Source: DATFBY01 sp035253585
GTDB taxonomy: Bacteria; Gemmatimonadota; Gemmatimonadetes; Gemmatimonadales; Gemmatimonadaceae
DNA length: 64,000 nucleotides
Assembly (NCBI GenBank): GCA_035253585.1
Contig: DATFBY010000092.1
Location: forward strand, 3,154-67,153
Reading direction: 5' to 3'
Both the position numbers and the translations under genes were made by a program. Positions 52,938 through 61,130 of this stretch are shown in pieces (position 1 is the first letter of the stretch; every line of letters begins with the position of its first letter). The notes beneath the pieces are model-generated. The model searched no databases. It saw only the letters and a list, made by a program, of their open reading frames with translations, and was not told the origin of the DNA.

Positions 52938-53617
52938 GCCTGACGAATCGTCGGAAGTGTGTCGGAGCAGAGCGCGTCGACGCCCCAGTCGATCAGCTGC
53001 CGCGCACGATGTGGATCGTTGACGGTCCAGGCGATGACGCGCGCGCCGCTCTGCTGCGCCAGCGCGACGAGGGGAGGATCGATCAGCTCCCATTGCTGCC
53101 AGAGGTCGAGCGCACCCGCGTCGCGAAGCGCGGCGCCCGGATCGAGCAAATAGGACACGAGGAGAATTCCGGTGCGGATCTCCGGTGCCAGCGCCCGCAC
53201 GTTGCGCGGAATGCGATGATCGAAGCTGTGGACGGCGCACCGCGCGGGGGCAGGAGAGCCTCTGATCACGTCGACGACTTGGGCTTCGATTCCTGACGCC
53301 TTGATCTCCACGTAGACATCGGCGCGCCCGTCCACCAGCGAGAGCACCTCGTCGAGCGTCGGAATCGGCTCGCTGTCCGCCACGCGGAATCGGTCCAGTT
53401 CTGCGCGCGTGAGCTCGGCGATGGCGCGGCCGGCGAGCGCCCGTTCGTCGCATCTGGCGCGCGGAATGGGGTCATGATGCACGATCACCACGCCATCGCG
53501 TGTCGCATGCACGTCGAGCTCGATGCCGTCGGCACCGAGCTCGAGCGCCCGCCTGAACGCGGAGATCGTATTCTCAGGCTTTTCCCGCGAAGCGCCGCGG
53601 TGTGCGATCAGTTGCAG
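52934..53617 (-). CDS. Glycerophosphodiester phosphodiesterase, apparent CTG start
   Basis: 227 aa if begun at the CTG at 53617. The family N-terminus LIAHRGASREKPENTISAF is encoded upstream of the first in-frame GTG (53512), so that GTG cannot be the start. No ATG, GTG or TTG precedes the motif in frame. A GGAGGAGG site lies seven bases before CTG 53617. Hydrolyses glycerophosphodiesters to glycerol-3-phosphate. Catalytic HRGA, ENT, ELDVHATRDG and HHD are present. An odd member of a CoA-catabolism operon. Confidence 0.82.
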   Translation of the reverse strand: MQLIAHRGASREKPENTISAFRRALELGADGIELDVHATRDGVVIVHHDPIPRARCDERALAGRAIAELTRAELDRFRVADSEPIPTLDEVLSLVDGRADVYVEIKASGIEAQVVDVIRGSPAPARCAVHSFDHRIPRNVRALAPEIRTGILLVSYLLDPGAALRDAGALDLWQQWELIDPPLVALAQQSGARVIAWTVNDPHRARQLIDWGVDALCSDTLPTIRQA

Positions 53618-53619
53618 CC

Positions 53620-54738
53620 TTACGCCTCCTCCATCTTCTTCGGCAGAATCCAGTCGTTCTCCTTGAAGATCTCGTGCAGCACCGCCCGGTCTTCCGCCGT
53701 CGGGAGCACCGACTCGACGTACTCCTTGTACCTCTCGCGCTCGATCGGCTCGCCGTCGATGGTGAACGTCTGACCCTTATACTTGCCGATTCGCCGATTG
53801 AACTTCACGCTCGGCACCTTGAGCTTGTCCTGATCCGCCGGCACGTAGGTGTTGAGCCGATCGATCAGTCCCTGGACTTCTTGGCGATAGAGCTCGCGCG
53901 CGGATTCGTTGAGCGCCGTAGCGTCCGCTGGCTGCGGGTTGGAGCGCTCATCGAAGCGGCCCTTGAGGCCCCACGTGTACGCCCACTGCGCCGACGACGA
54001 GTTGTCGGTCCCGAAGAGATCGAATGCCGTCGATACCCACTTGTTGAAGTAGCGCTGCATGATGGGAATCGGGATGCGTCCGGCCCTAATGATGCGCAGA
54101 AGTCCATTGTTCCCGGTGCCAAGGTGGTACGACTCCTCCTTCAGCATCGGCTTCATCGAGCGTGAGAGCGGCGCGAAGCCCGAGGTCGACAGCATCTGGA
54201 GCTGATACTTGCCGTCACGATCGATGAACTGCGTGTACGCGAAGAAGTCGAGCCAGTTCTCGACACTCTCGTTGAAGGAGCCGAGCAGACGCTCGTGCTC
54301 ATCCGCACGGCGCTGCAAGAGTTTCTCGGCCTCGCGCTTTCCTTCGTCCCCGAAGTGCGCCACGAGCAGATACGACATCTGCCAGCCGTGCCGCATCTCC
54401 TCCGCCATGACGCGGTAGATCGAGAGCAGATCGTAGTCGCTCGGCGCATTCTGCAAGAGCGCGCGCTGCTGCTCGACCGACGCGAACTCGGTGTCGCCCT
54501 GGAAGATGATGAGGTTCTGGAGGGCGTCTCGAATGCGCTGATCGGGGATGTGCATTACCGTGGGCCACTTTCGTGTCCCTTTGTAGTGACCGAATTCGAT
54601 CTCCGGCACATCGAGGTCGGCGAGCTTCACTTCGAACTTGTAGTCGCGAAGCTCCTTGGCATCGACGCCGATGTCCTGCTGCCAGACTTTGAACAGATCG
54701 ATCCAGTCGTCGAAGTTCGTGATCTTCGTAAGAGCCAT
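53620..54738 (-). CDS. PaaA/BoxB-like diiron oxygenase
   Basis: 372 aa. Ferritin-like helices with iron ligands in MAEEMRHGW and LKEESYHLG. DRDGKYQLQML and SRSMKPML also resemble BoxB (benzoyl-CoA epoxidase, about 475 aa) more than PaaA (about 310 aa). Such enzymes make ring epoxides of phenylacetyl-CoA or benzoyl-CoA with O2 and a reductase. No PaaB/C/D/E and no BoxA reductase are in the window, so electron donor and substrate are open. It ends three bases before the GDPD CTG start. Confidence 0.75.
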   Translation of the reverse strand: MALTKITNFDDWIDLFKVWQQDIGVDAKELRDYKFEVKLADLDVPEIEFGHYKGTRKWPTVMHIPDQRIRDALQNLIIFQGDTEFASVEQQRALLQNAPSDYDLLSIYRVMAEEMRHGWQMSYLLVAHFGDEGKREAEKLLQRRADEHERLLGSFNESVENWLDFFAYTQFIDRDGKYQLQMLSTSGFAPLSRSMKPMLKEESYHLGTGNNGLLRIIRAGRIPIPIMQRYFNKWVSTAFDLFGTDNSSSAQWAYTWGLKGRFDERSNPQPADATALNESARELYRQEVQGLIDRLNTYVPADQDKLKVPSVKFNRRIGKYKGQTFTIDGEPIERERYKEYVESVLPTAEDRAVLHEIFKENDWILPKKMEEA

Positions 54739-54782
54739 CGTCTACACCTCGGGTTGATGCGGGAACTCGGTGAGAGTCCCGA

Positions 54783-55565
54783 TTACACCTTCACCTTCTT
54801 GCTTTCCAGGAACGCTGCGATCCCCTTGGCCGCGTCGCCGCTCTGGAAGCAGCGCAGCTGTGCTTCGAGCTCGTAGTCGAGCATTTGCGGGAGCGAACGA
54901 TCGAGCGACTCGTACACCGCACGCTTCGAGAGCGCGATCGGCAGCGCCGGCTTCGCGGCCAGCGTGGAGGCCAGCGCGCGCGTCTCGCGCTCGAGCTCGT
55001 CGTGCGGTACGACGCGATTCACCAAGCCGAGTCGCAGACACTCCTCGGCGTCGATCACTTCGGCCAACCAGAACAGCTCGAGTGCCTTCGATGGGCCGAC
55101 GAGTCTCGGCACGAAGTAGGTGGCGCCCCAATCCGGATGGAGGCCGATGCGGTTGAAAGTTTGACCGATGCTCGCGCGATCGCTGGCGATGCGGAGATCG
55201 CACGCGAGCGCGAGGTTGGCACCGCCGCCGGCTGCGACACCGTTTACGCTCGCAATGACCGGCTTGCTGGAGTTGCGAATCGTGGTGACGACCTTGCGTC
55301 CGGCTTCTACCAGTGCGGCCAGCGATTCGACGTCGCGCTTTGCGATGAGCTCGCTCATGTAGGCGACATCGGCGCCGGCACAGAAGCCCCGGCCCGCGCC
55401 GGTGATTACGATCGCCCGCACGCTCCCGTCGCTCTCGAGCTCGTCGAGCGCTTCAGACACCTCCTGACGCATACGCCCGGCGAAAGCGTTGAGCTTGTCC
55501 GGCCGGTTGAGCGTGAGCGTGCCGATGCCGTCGCTGCTGTCGAGCAGAATGTTCTCGTAGCTCAT
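54783..55565 (-). CDS. Crotonase-family isomerase (PaaG-like)
   Basis: 260 aa. FCAGADVAYMSEL and NGVAAGGGANLALACDLRIA form the oxyanion hole. The active-site segment TFNRIGLHPDWGATYFVPRL has Asp in PDWG, as in PaaG, rather than the two glutamates of hydratases. PaaG turns the epoxide of phenylacetyl-CoA into the oxepin. Placement between thiolase and the diiron oxygenase fits that job. ATGA overlap with the thiolase. Confidence 0.82.
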   Translation of the reverse strand: MSYENILLDSSDGIGTLTLNRPDKLNAFAGRMRQEVSEALDELESDGSVRAIVITGAGRGFCAGADVAYMSELIAKRDVESLAALVEAGRKVVTTIRNSSKPVIASVNGVAAGGGANLALACDLRIASDRASIGQTFNRIGLHPDWGATYFVPRLVGPSKALELFWLAEVIDAEECLRLGLVNRVVPHDELERETRALASTLAAKPALPIALSKRAVYESLDRSLPQMLDYELEAQLRCFQSGDAAKGIAAFLESKKVKV

Positions 55566-56764
55566 GCGGACAGATTCTCGATGATTGTCGCTATCCCCTG
55601 ACCGACGCCGATACACATCGTCGCCAGGCCGTAGCGGGCGCGCCGGCGCCGTAGCTCGTGCACCATACCGGCGACGATTCGGGCGCCGGACGCGCCTAAC
55701 GGATGCCCGAGGGCGATCGCACCGCCGTTCGGATTCACGCGCGCCGGATCGGCGCCAAGCTCCTTGATGCACGCGAGTGCCTGCGCCGCGAACGCCTCGT
55801 TGAGCTCGATGACATCCATGTCGTCGATGCGGAGACCGGCGCGGGCGAGCGCCTTTCGAGTCGCCGGAACCGGTCCGATTCCCATCACCTCGGGCGCCAC
55901 GCCAGCCACGGCGGTGGTGACGACGCGAGCCATCGGTGCGAAGCCATTGTCTTTCGCAAACCGCTCGGAAACGATCAGCGCCGCGCTGGCGCCGTCGTTG
56001 ATGCCGCTCGACGTGCCCGCGGTGACGGTGCCACCGTCGCGCACGAACGCCGGCTTCATGGCGCGAAGCGTCTCGATCGTAGTGTCGGGGCGCGGATGCT
56101 CGTCCCGGTCGACGACGGCTTCGGTTCCTTTGCGATCGCGGATGCGAACGGGGACGATCTCCTCGGCGAAGCGGCCGTCTCCCATCGCGCAGGCAGCGCG
56201 CCGCTGACTCTCGTGAGCGAATGCGTCCTGCTCGTCGCGCGTGATGCCGTAGCGCTTGGCGACCTCTTCGGCGGTCTCGCCTAACGAGATGGTCCACTGC
56301 GCGGGGAAACGAGGGTTGACGAATCGCCAGCCGACCGTGGTGTCGGCGATCTGCGGCGCGGTACGGGGAAAGGCCTCGTCAGGCTTTAGCGTGACCCATG
56401 GCGCGCGGGTCATACTCTCCACACCGCCGGCGATGAAGCACTCGCCTTCGCCGGCGCGCACTGCCTGCGCCGCGCTAGCGATCGCTTGCAATCCGGAGCC
56501 GCACAGCCGGTTCACCGTCTGTCCCGGGACCTCGACCGGTAGTCCGGCCAGGAGCAATGCCATGCGCGCAACGTTGCGGCTGTCTTCACCGGCCTGATTC
56601 GCACAGCCGAGGATGACATCGTCCACCGAGCCTGCATCGACGCCGGTTCGCTCGACCAGTCCGGCAATGGCGTACGACGCCAGATCGTCCGGGCGCACGC
56701 GCGCGAGCGCGCCGCCGTGGCGACCGATCGGAGTGCGTACCGCATCGACGATTAACGCGGTCAT
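55562..56764 (-). CDS. Acetyl-CoA acyltransferase (thiolase)
   Basis: 400 aa from the ATG at 56764. Nucleophile Cys in VNRLCGSGLQA, GGVESMTRAP, INDGASAALIV, ELNEAFAAQAL, NPNGGAIALGHPLGASGAR (His) and CIGVGQG (second Cys). The pattern is close to PaaJ/PcaF beta-ketoadipyl-CoA thiolases, giving acetyl-CoA and succinyl-CoA in the aromatic pathway, but a plain acetyl-CoA acetyltransferase role is possible. Confidence 0.92.
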   Translation of the reverse strand: MTALIVDAVRTPIGRHGGALARVRPDDLASYAIAGLVERTGVDAGSVDDVILGCANQAGEDSRNVARMALLLAGLPVEVPGQTVNRLCGSGLQAIASAAQAVRAGEGECFIAGGVESMTRAPWVTLKPDEAFPRTAPQIADTTVGWRFVNPRFPAQWTISLGETAEEVAKRYGITRDEQDAFAHESQRRAACAMGDGRFAEEIVPVRIRDRKGTEAVVDRDEHPRPDTTIETLRAMKPAFVRDGGTVTAGTSSGINDGASAALIVSERFAKDNGFAPMARVVTTAVAGVAPEVMGIGPVPATRKALARAGLRIDDMDVIELNEAFAAQALACIKELGADPARVNPNGGAIALGHPLGASGARIVAGMVHELRRRRARYGLATMCIGVGQGIATIIENLSA

Positions 56765-56780
56765 AGGCGCAGTTTCGTTC

Positions 56781-58247
56781 TCACGACAGATCCACCCACA
56801 CGCTCTTGATCTGTGTGTATCCCTCGATCGCGTACATGCCGAGCTCACGGCCGAAGCCGGACTGCTTGTAGCCGCCAAACGGCAATGCCGCGTCGTACAT
56901 GTTGTACGTGTTGATCCAGACCGTACCGGCGCGGACGGCGCGCGCCGCTCGCAACGCCTTCTTGATGTCCCGCGACCAGATACCGGCAGCGAGTCCGTAA
57001 ATCGTCGAGTTCGCCAGGGAAGCGGCGCCCTCGATCCCGTCGCCGAACGTCATCATCGCCAGCACCGGGCCGAAGATCTCCTCACGGGCGATCGTCATGT
57101 CGCGCGAGACGTCGCCGAAGATGGTCGGTGCGACGAAATACCCTTTGCCGTTCACCGGCGTCCGCTCGCCTCCAGCAAGCAGGGAAGCGCCTTCGGATTT
57201 CGCGCTCTCGACGTAACGCAGCACGCTCTCCATCTGCTTCTTGGAGACCAAAGCGCCGAGTCGCGTTTTCGGATTGAGCGGATCGCCGGCCACCATCTTT
57301 TTCGCACGCTCGAGGATCTTCTCCTGAAGAGGCTCGCGCACCGACTCCTCGACGAGCAGGCGAGAGCCGGCGGCGCACACTTCACCCTTTCCGTAGAAAA
57401 TTCCCGTGAGCGCGCCACGCGCCGCGGCATCGAGGTCGGCATCAGCGAACACGATGTTCGGTGACTTACCGCCTAGCTCGAGCGACACCTTTTTGACGGT
57501 GCCTGCCGCCTTCCGCATGACCTCCTTTCCGACCTCGGTCGATCCGGTGAAGGCGATCTTGTCGACCTCGGCGTGCTCGACCAGCGCGTTTCCGGCAGTC
57601 GTGCCGCGACCCGGAACGCAATTGAATGCGCCCGGCTGGAGCCCCGCCTCGAGCGCCAGCTCGGCCATGCGAATGGCGGTGAACGGCGTCTCCGTCGCCG
57701 GCTTGAGAACGATCGTGTTTCCACATGCCAGCGCCGGCGCGATCTTCCACGCCGCGAGCGACATTGGAAAGTTCCAGGGCACGATCGCGCCGATGACCCC
57801 CAGCGGCTCGCGCAGCGTATAGTTGAAGAACGGACCATCCACGGGGATCGTCTCGCCGTGGATCTTGTCGGCCCACCCGCCGTAGTACTTGAACGTGTTG
57901 GCGGTGAGCTTGATGTCGATGTGCGACTCGAAGAGCGGCTTCCCGTTGTTCAGCGTCTCGAGGCGCGCCAGCTCGTCGGCGTTCTGGAGGAGCAGCTCGC
58001 CCAACCGGTAGAGCACCTCGCCGCGCTGCCTGGCGCTCGTCGAGCGCCATTTGTCCGACTCGAACACCTCACGCGCGTTTCGAACCGCGCGATCAATGTC
58101 AGTGGCGTCGCCTTCCGCCACCGAAGCGATCTCCTCTTCGGTGGCCGGATTCTCTACGGCGAACGTGCGGCCCGATTGCGCGTCGAGACGCTCGCCGCCG
58201 ATGACGATCTGCGTCGGGAAGCGATCAGCAGCAACCGCGGTGGCCAC
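56781..58247 (-). CDS. NAD(P)-dependent aldehyde dehydrogenase
   Basis: 488 aa. PWNFPMSLAAWKIAPALACG, FTGSTEVGKEVM, catalytic Glu in LELGGKSPNIV and catalytic Cys in FYGKGEVCAAGSRLLV. GYKQSGFGRELG closes the family signature. In phenylacetate or benzoate routes a semialdehyde dehydrogenase acts after ring opening (PaaZ N-domain or BoxD), a reasonable role here. GTG start three bases after the upstream hydratase stop. Confidence 0.9.
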   Translation of the reverse strand: MATAVAADRFPTQIVIGGERLDAQSGRTFAVENPATEEEIASVAEGDATDIDRAVRNAREVFESDKWRSTSARQRGEVLYRLGELLLQNADELARLETLNNGKPLFESHIDIKLTANTFKYYGGWADKIHGETIPVDGPFFNYTLREPLGVIGAIVPWNFPMSLAAWKIAPALACGNTIVLKPATETPFTAIRMAELALEAGLQPGAFNCVPGRGTTAGNALVEHAEVDKIAFTGSTEVGKEVMRKAAGTVKKVSLELGGKSPNIVFADADLDAAARGALTGIFYGKGEVCAAGSRLLVEESVREPLQEKILERAKKMVAGDPLNPKTRLGALVSKKQMESVLRYVESAKSEGASLLAGGERTPVNGKGYFVAPTIFGDVSRDMTIAREEIFGPVLAMMTFGDGIEGAASLANSTIYGLAAGIWSRDIKKALRAARAVRAGTVWINTYNMYDAALPFGGYKQSGFGRELGMYAIEGYTQIKSVWVDLS

Positions 58248-58250
58248 GGC

Positions 58251-59063
58251 TCACTTCCCCTTGAACGCGGGCTGCCGCTTCTCGACGTAAGCCGCCAGCC
58301 CTTCCTTGGCGTCGCTGCTCTTGAAGAGCAGACTCTGGAGCTCACGCTCGAGCGCCAGCCCGTACTCGAACGGCACTTCAAGGCCCGACTGCACGGACCG
58401 CTTGATGTGGCCGACGGCCATCGCCGCCTTGTTAGGCAGGGTGAATTGCCGGGCGTAGAGGAGCACGTTCTCCCAGAAGTCGTCGCGTGGATACACCTCG
58501 TTCACCAGGCCCATCGATTGCGCCTCCTCGAACGAGAAGGTGCGGCCCGTCACCATGAGCTCGATCGACTTCGCCTTGCCGACGATGCGCGCCAGACGCT
58601 GCGTACCACCGGTACCGGGGAGCACGCCGAGATTCACTTCGGGCAGTCCGATCTTTCCGGCATCCTGGCATGCGATACGAATGTCGGCAGCCATCGCGAT
58701 CTCCAGGCCGCCCCCCACGCAATGCCCATTGAGCGCCGCGATCACCAGCTTGGGCGTCTGCTCGAGACGGCTCAACGTCTCGTTGGCATGGAGGCAGAAG
58801 TAGTACTTGAAGGTCGGATCGACCTCATTGAGCATCTTGATGTTGGCGCCGGCCGAAAAGAACTTGTTGCCCGCGCCGCGGAGGATGATGACCTGAACGT
58901 CGTTGTCGAACCGCGCGCGGATGATGGCGTCGTCCAGCTGGCGCATCATCTCGTGGGTATAGGTGTTCGCGGGCGGATCGTTCAGCTCGAGCACCGCGAT
59001 GTTGCCGTCCTTCCTGTAGGTGACCAGCGTCGCGGTCTCGCGTTCGGTAAGTGTCGCAGCCAT
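58251..59063 (-). CDS. Enoyl-CoA hydratase (crotonase), second in cluster
   Basis: 270 aa. FFSAGANIKMLNEVD and NGHCVGGGLEIAMAADIRIA make the oxyanion hole. GLPEVNLGVLPGTGGTQRLA has the catalytic glutamate. First enzyme gene after the TetR repressor, with an 81-base gap holding an inverted repeat. With 51292-52074 and the PaaG-like gene it is the third crotonase in the cluster, as in paa operons, which carry paaF and paaG. Confidence 0.9.
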   Translation of the reverse strand: MAATLTERETATLVTYRKDGNIAVLELNDPPANTYTHEMMRQLDDAIIRARFDNDVQVIILRGAGNKFFSAGANIKMLNEVDPTFKYYFCLHANETLSRLEQTPKLVIAALNGHCVGGGLEIAMAADIRIACQDAGKIGLPEVNLGVLPGTGGTQRLARIVGKAKSIELMVTGRTFSFEEAQSMGLVNEVYPRDDFWENVLLYARQFTLPNKAAMAVGHIKRSVQSGLEVPFEYGLALERELQSLLFKSSDAKEGLAAYVEKRQPAFKGK

Positions 59064-59122
59064 TTCGTCGCGCCTTGTTTGAGAGATTGTTGTCGTTAGC
59101 CGTTGGATAGCGCCCGATGCCT

Positions 59123-59138
59123 AACGAATTGATTCGTT
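59123..59138. promoter_or_regulatory. Inverted repeat between TetR gene and hydratase
   Basis: AACGAAT, two bases, ATTCGTT. A perfect 7-bp palindrome in the short gap after the TetR stop. It also contains a copy of the dispersed GCCTAACGA motif (59119-59127). It could be a second repressor site, or a small attenuating hairpin. There is no T-tract. Confidence 0.5.
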
Positions 59139-59144
59139 GCGGAC

Positions 59145-59768
59145 TCAGCCCGCGCCGGCGCGCGGCAACGCCGCTTCCGACACCGGGAGCCCGATGTATC
59201 CGCCGAGAAACATCCGGCAGACCGTCTGACCAAGAAGCTCGACGCCGAGGTCGCCGAGCGGATCATACCAGGTGTAGATCCAGTTCATCATGCCGAACAG
59301 CAGATACGCGGCCATCCGGCGATTGGCGTGCGCCGGACCATGCGTCTTCTCCACTTCGGCCAGAATGTCCATGAGCGAGCGCACGTAGGCGCGCTTCTTC
59401 TCGTTCACCTGCTCGAGGTAGTCGCCCTCGAGCGCTTCCGCTTCGTGGGACAACACCTTCATCTCCGCCATGTGCGCCGCGAAGTAGTCGAGGTGATTGT
59501 CGATGAAACGCGAGAGGCGCTCGATCGGGTCCGCAACGCCTTCGAGCGCCGATTCCATGCCGGCGATGACCGCGTCGAAGTTGCGGCTCTGGATGAGGTA
59601 GAGGAGCTCATCCTTGCTCTGTACGTAGTAGTAGAGCCCGGCCAGCGAGATTCCGGAGGCCTTGGCCAGATCCCGCATGCTCGTTCGGTGGAAGCCCTGG
59701 TGCGCGAAGACCTTCGCGGCGGCGGAAAGGAGGGAATCGAGCTTCTGATCGCGGGCCGCGTGCGCCAT
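59145..59768 (-). CDS. TetR-family repressor (PaaR/FadR-like)
   Basis: 207 aa from the ATG at 59768. N-terminal helix-turn-helix (LLSAAAKVFAHQGFHRTSMRDLAKASGISLAGLYYYV); the C-terminal part looks like acyl-CoA-responsive members (FADHL-type, LSHEAEALEGDYLEQVNEKKR). A GAACG-AG-CGTTC palindrome sits 20 bases before this start. Likely represses the CoA-catabolic operon and itself, relieved by an aromatic or fatty acyl-CoA. An ATG at 59786 is possible but would leave no room for a ribosome site beside the palindrome. Confidence 0.88.
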   Translation of the reverse strand: MAHAARDQKLDSLLSAAAKVFAHQGFHRTSMRDLAKASGISLAGLYYYVQSKDELLYLIQSRNFDAVIAGMESALEGVADPIERLSRFIDNHLDYFAAHMAEMKVLSHEAEALEGDYLEQVNEKKRAYVRSLMDILAEVEKTHGPAHANRRMAAYLLFGMMNWIYTWYDPLGDLGVELLGQTVCRMFLGGYIGLPVSEAALPRAGAG

Positions 59769-59787
59769 GGGCACCCCTGGAGGCATT

Positions 59788-59801
59788 CGAACGAGCGTTC
59801 A
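59788..59801. promoter_or_regulatory. Candidate TetR operator (PaaR-like palindrome)
   Basis: CGAACGAGCGTTCA, with a perfect GAACG-AG-CGTTC core, lies just upstream of the TetR gene in its promoter region. From memory, the consensus reported for Thermus PaaR is CNAACGNNCGTTNG, which this matches at every fixed position but the last. Autoregulation of the repressor and its operon is inferred. Confidence 0.65.
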
Positions 59802-59908
59802 GATGACAACGTACCCCCTCGCGGAGGGGGAGTCAAGGCGAGTATCGCCCCAACCAGCCGATCGTGTCCTTAACGATGGGAGGGGGCGAACGTCGAACCT
59901 GTGCGGGA

Positions 59909-60493
59909 ATGACTGAACCTGGCAGCTCGGACCGCCGCGGGGGCGCTGTCGGCACCCGCGCGGTCGAATGCGCGGACGACGCCGACTTGATCGCGCGTTG
60001 GCGACGAGGCGACGAGCGCGCGGCGACGCTGCTGGTGGAGCGGCACGCCGATGCGGTCGCGCGTTTCGTCGCCAGTTTCGGCGTCCGCGACGAGATCGAC
60101 GAGCTGGTGCAGGATGCGTTCGTGCGAGCGTTTGGCTCGCTCGATGGATTTCGCGGGCAGAGCTCGTTTCGTACATGGCTCTTCACGATCGCGCGTAATC
60201 TGGTTCGAGATCGCGCACGGAGCGCGAAGGTTCGTCGCCAAGTGCCGATCGAAGAGGAGCATGCGGTCACCGATCCGGATCCGCTGTCTGGCGCGGTCGC
60301 TGAGGAGACCGAGGAGCGGATTCGACGTGCGGTGGCCGTCTTATCGCCGATGCAACGTGAGGTGTTCACGCTGCGAGTCGTCGAAGGGCTGTCGTACAAG
60401 GAGATCGCGGAGGTGCTGCAGTCGACCGAGGGCGCGGCGCGCGTGCACTATCACAATGCGATGCGATCGATAAAGGAGTGCTTCGATGAATGA
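59909..60493 (+). CDS. ECF-type RNA polymerase sigma factor
   Basis: 194 aa from the ATG at 59909. Region 2 (DADLIARWRRGDERAATLLV, ELVQDAFVRAFGSLDGFRGQSSFRTWLFTIARNLVRDRAR) and region 4 (LSPMQREVFTLRVVEGLSYKEIAEVLQST) with no region 3, the group 4 layout. The cognate anti-sigma overlaps its end by eight bases. Divergent from the TetR gene. The gap also contains a CCCCCTC/GAGGGGG hairpin near 59812-59830. Confidence 0.93.
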   Translation: MTEPGSSDRRGGAVGTRAVECADDADLIARWRRGDERAATLLVERHADAVARFVASFGVRDEIDELVQDAFVRAFGSLDGFRGQSSFRTWLFTIARNLVRDRARSAKVRRQVPIEEEHAVTDPDPLSGAVAEETEERIRRAVAVLSPMQREVFTLRVVEGLSYKEIAEVLQSTEGAARVHYHNAMRSIKECFDE

Positions 60494-61130
60494 TTGTCCG
60501 CGCGGAGAGATCCGCGACCTGTTGCCGGATTTGATGGCAGGATCGCTCGACGACGGCACGCGTGCCCGAGTCGAGGAGCACCTGCACTCGTGCGCAGAGT
60601 GCGCCGCCGAGCTCGAGCTGTTGCGGGTGGCGCGGACCGCGCTCTCTCGCGCTCCGGCAATGGACATCGCCAAGATTGCGGGTGCCGTCCGCGGCGCGAA
60701 GCCGGCCGTGGCCAGGACCACCGCATCGAAGCGCGACTGGCGTGTGGCGGCACTGGCCGCGGCAGTCGCGCTCATGGTTACGGGCGCACTCTGGCTGTCG
60801 ACATCACGAGAGCGGCAGTCGCAGATCGCTGCCCGCGGTCCTGATACGGTTGCGGCTCCCAATACGACGGTCGCGCCGTCGATCGCGCGGACACCGGTGC
60901 CTAACGAGCGAGGAGCGGGTCGGACACCACCTCCGGCGCCACCGACGAGGCCGTCGCCCGGGGTGTCGGCGGCCGAAGTTGCGGTGGCGATCGTCAGCGA
61001 CCCCGAAATGGGAGATGCCGAGCTCGACGCGCTCCTTGATGACATTCGTAGTCTCGATGGTCTCACCGAGCTGGAGCCGTCGGAAGAGCTTCCGAGCCTG
61101 CCCGCCGTCGACGGAGACGTTCAGCGATGA
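60486..61130 (+). CDS. Zinc-finger (zf-HC2) membrane anti-sigma factor
   Basis: 214 aa. The zinc motif HLHSCAECAAE (HxxxCxxC) near residue 33 binds the sigma factor. A single membrane helix (WRVAALAAAVALMVTGALWLS) and a Pro/Thr-rich periplasmic tail with an acidic end (SDPEMGDAELDALLDDIRSL) follow. It holds the preceding ECF sigma at the membrane until an envelope signal releases it, possibly via the next gene's product. Confidence 0.9.
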   Translation: MNDCPRGEIRDLLPDLMAGSLDDGTRARVEEHLHSCAECAAELELLRVARTALSRAPAMDIAKIAGAVRGAKPAVARTTASKRDWRVAALAAAVALMVTGALWLSTSRERQSQIAARGPDTVAAPNTTVAPSIARTPVPNERGAGRTPPPAPPTRPSPGVSAAEVAVAIVSDPEMGDAELDALLDDIRSLDGLTELEPSEELPSLPAVDGDVQR

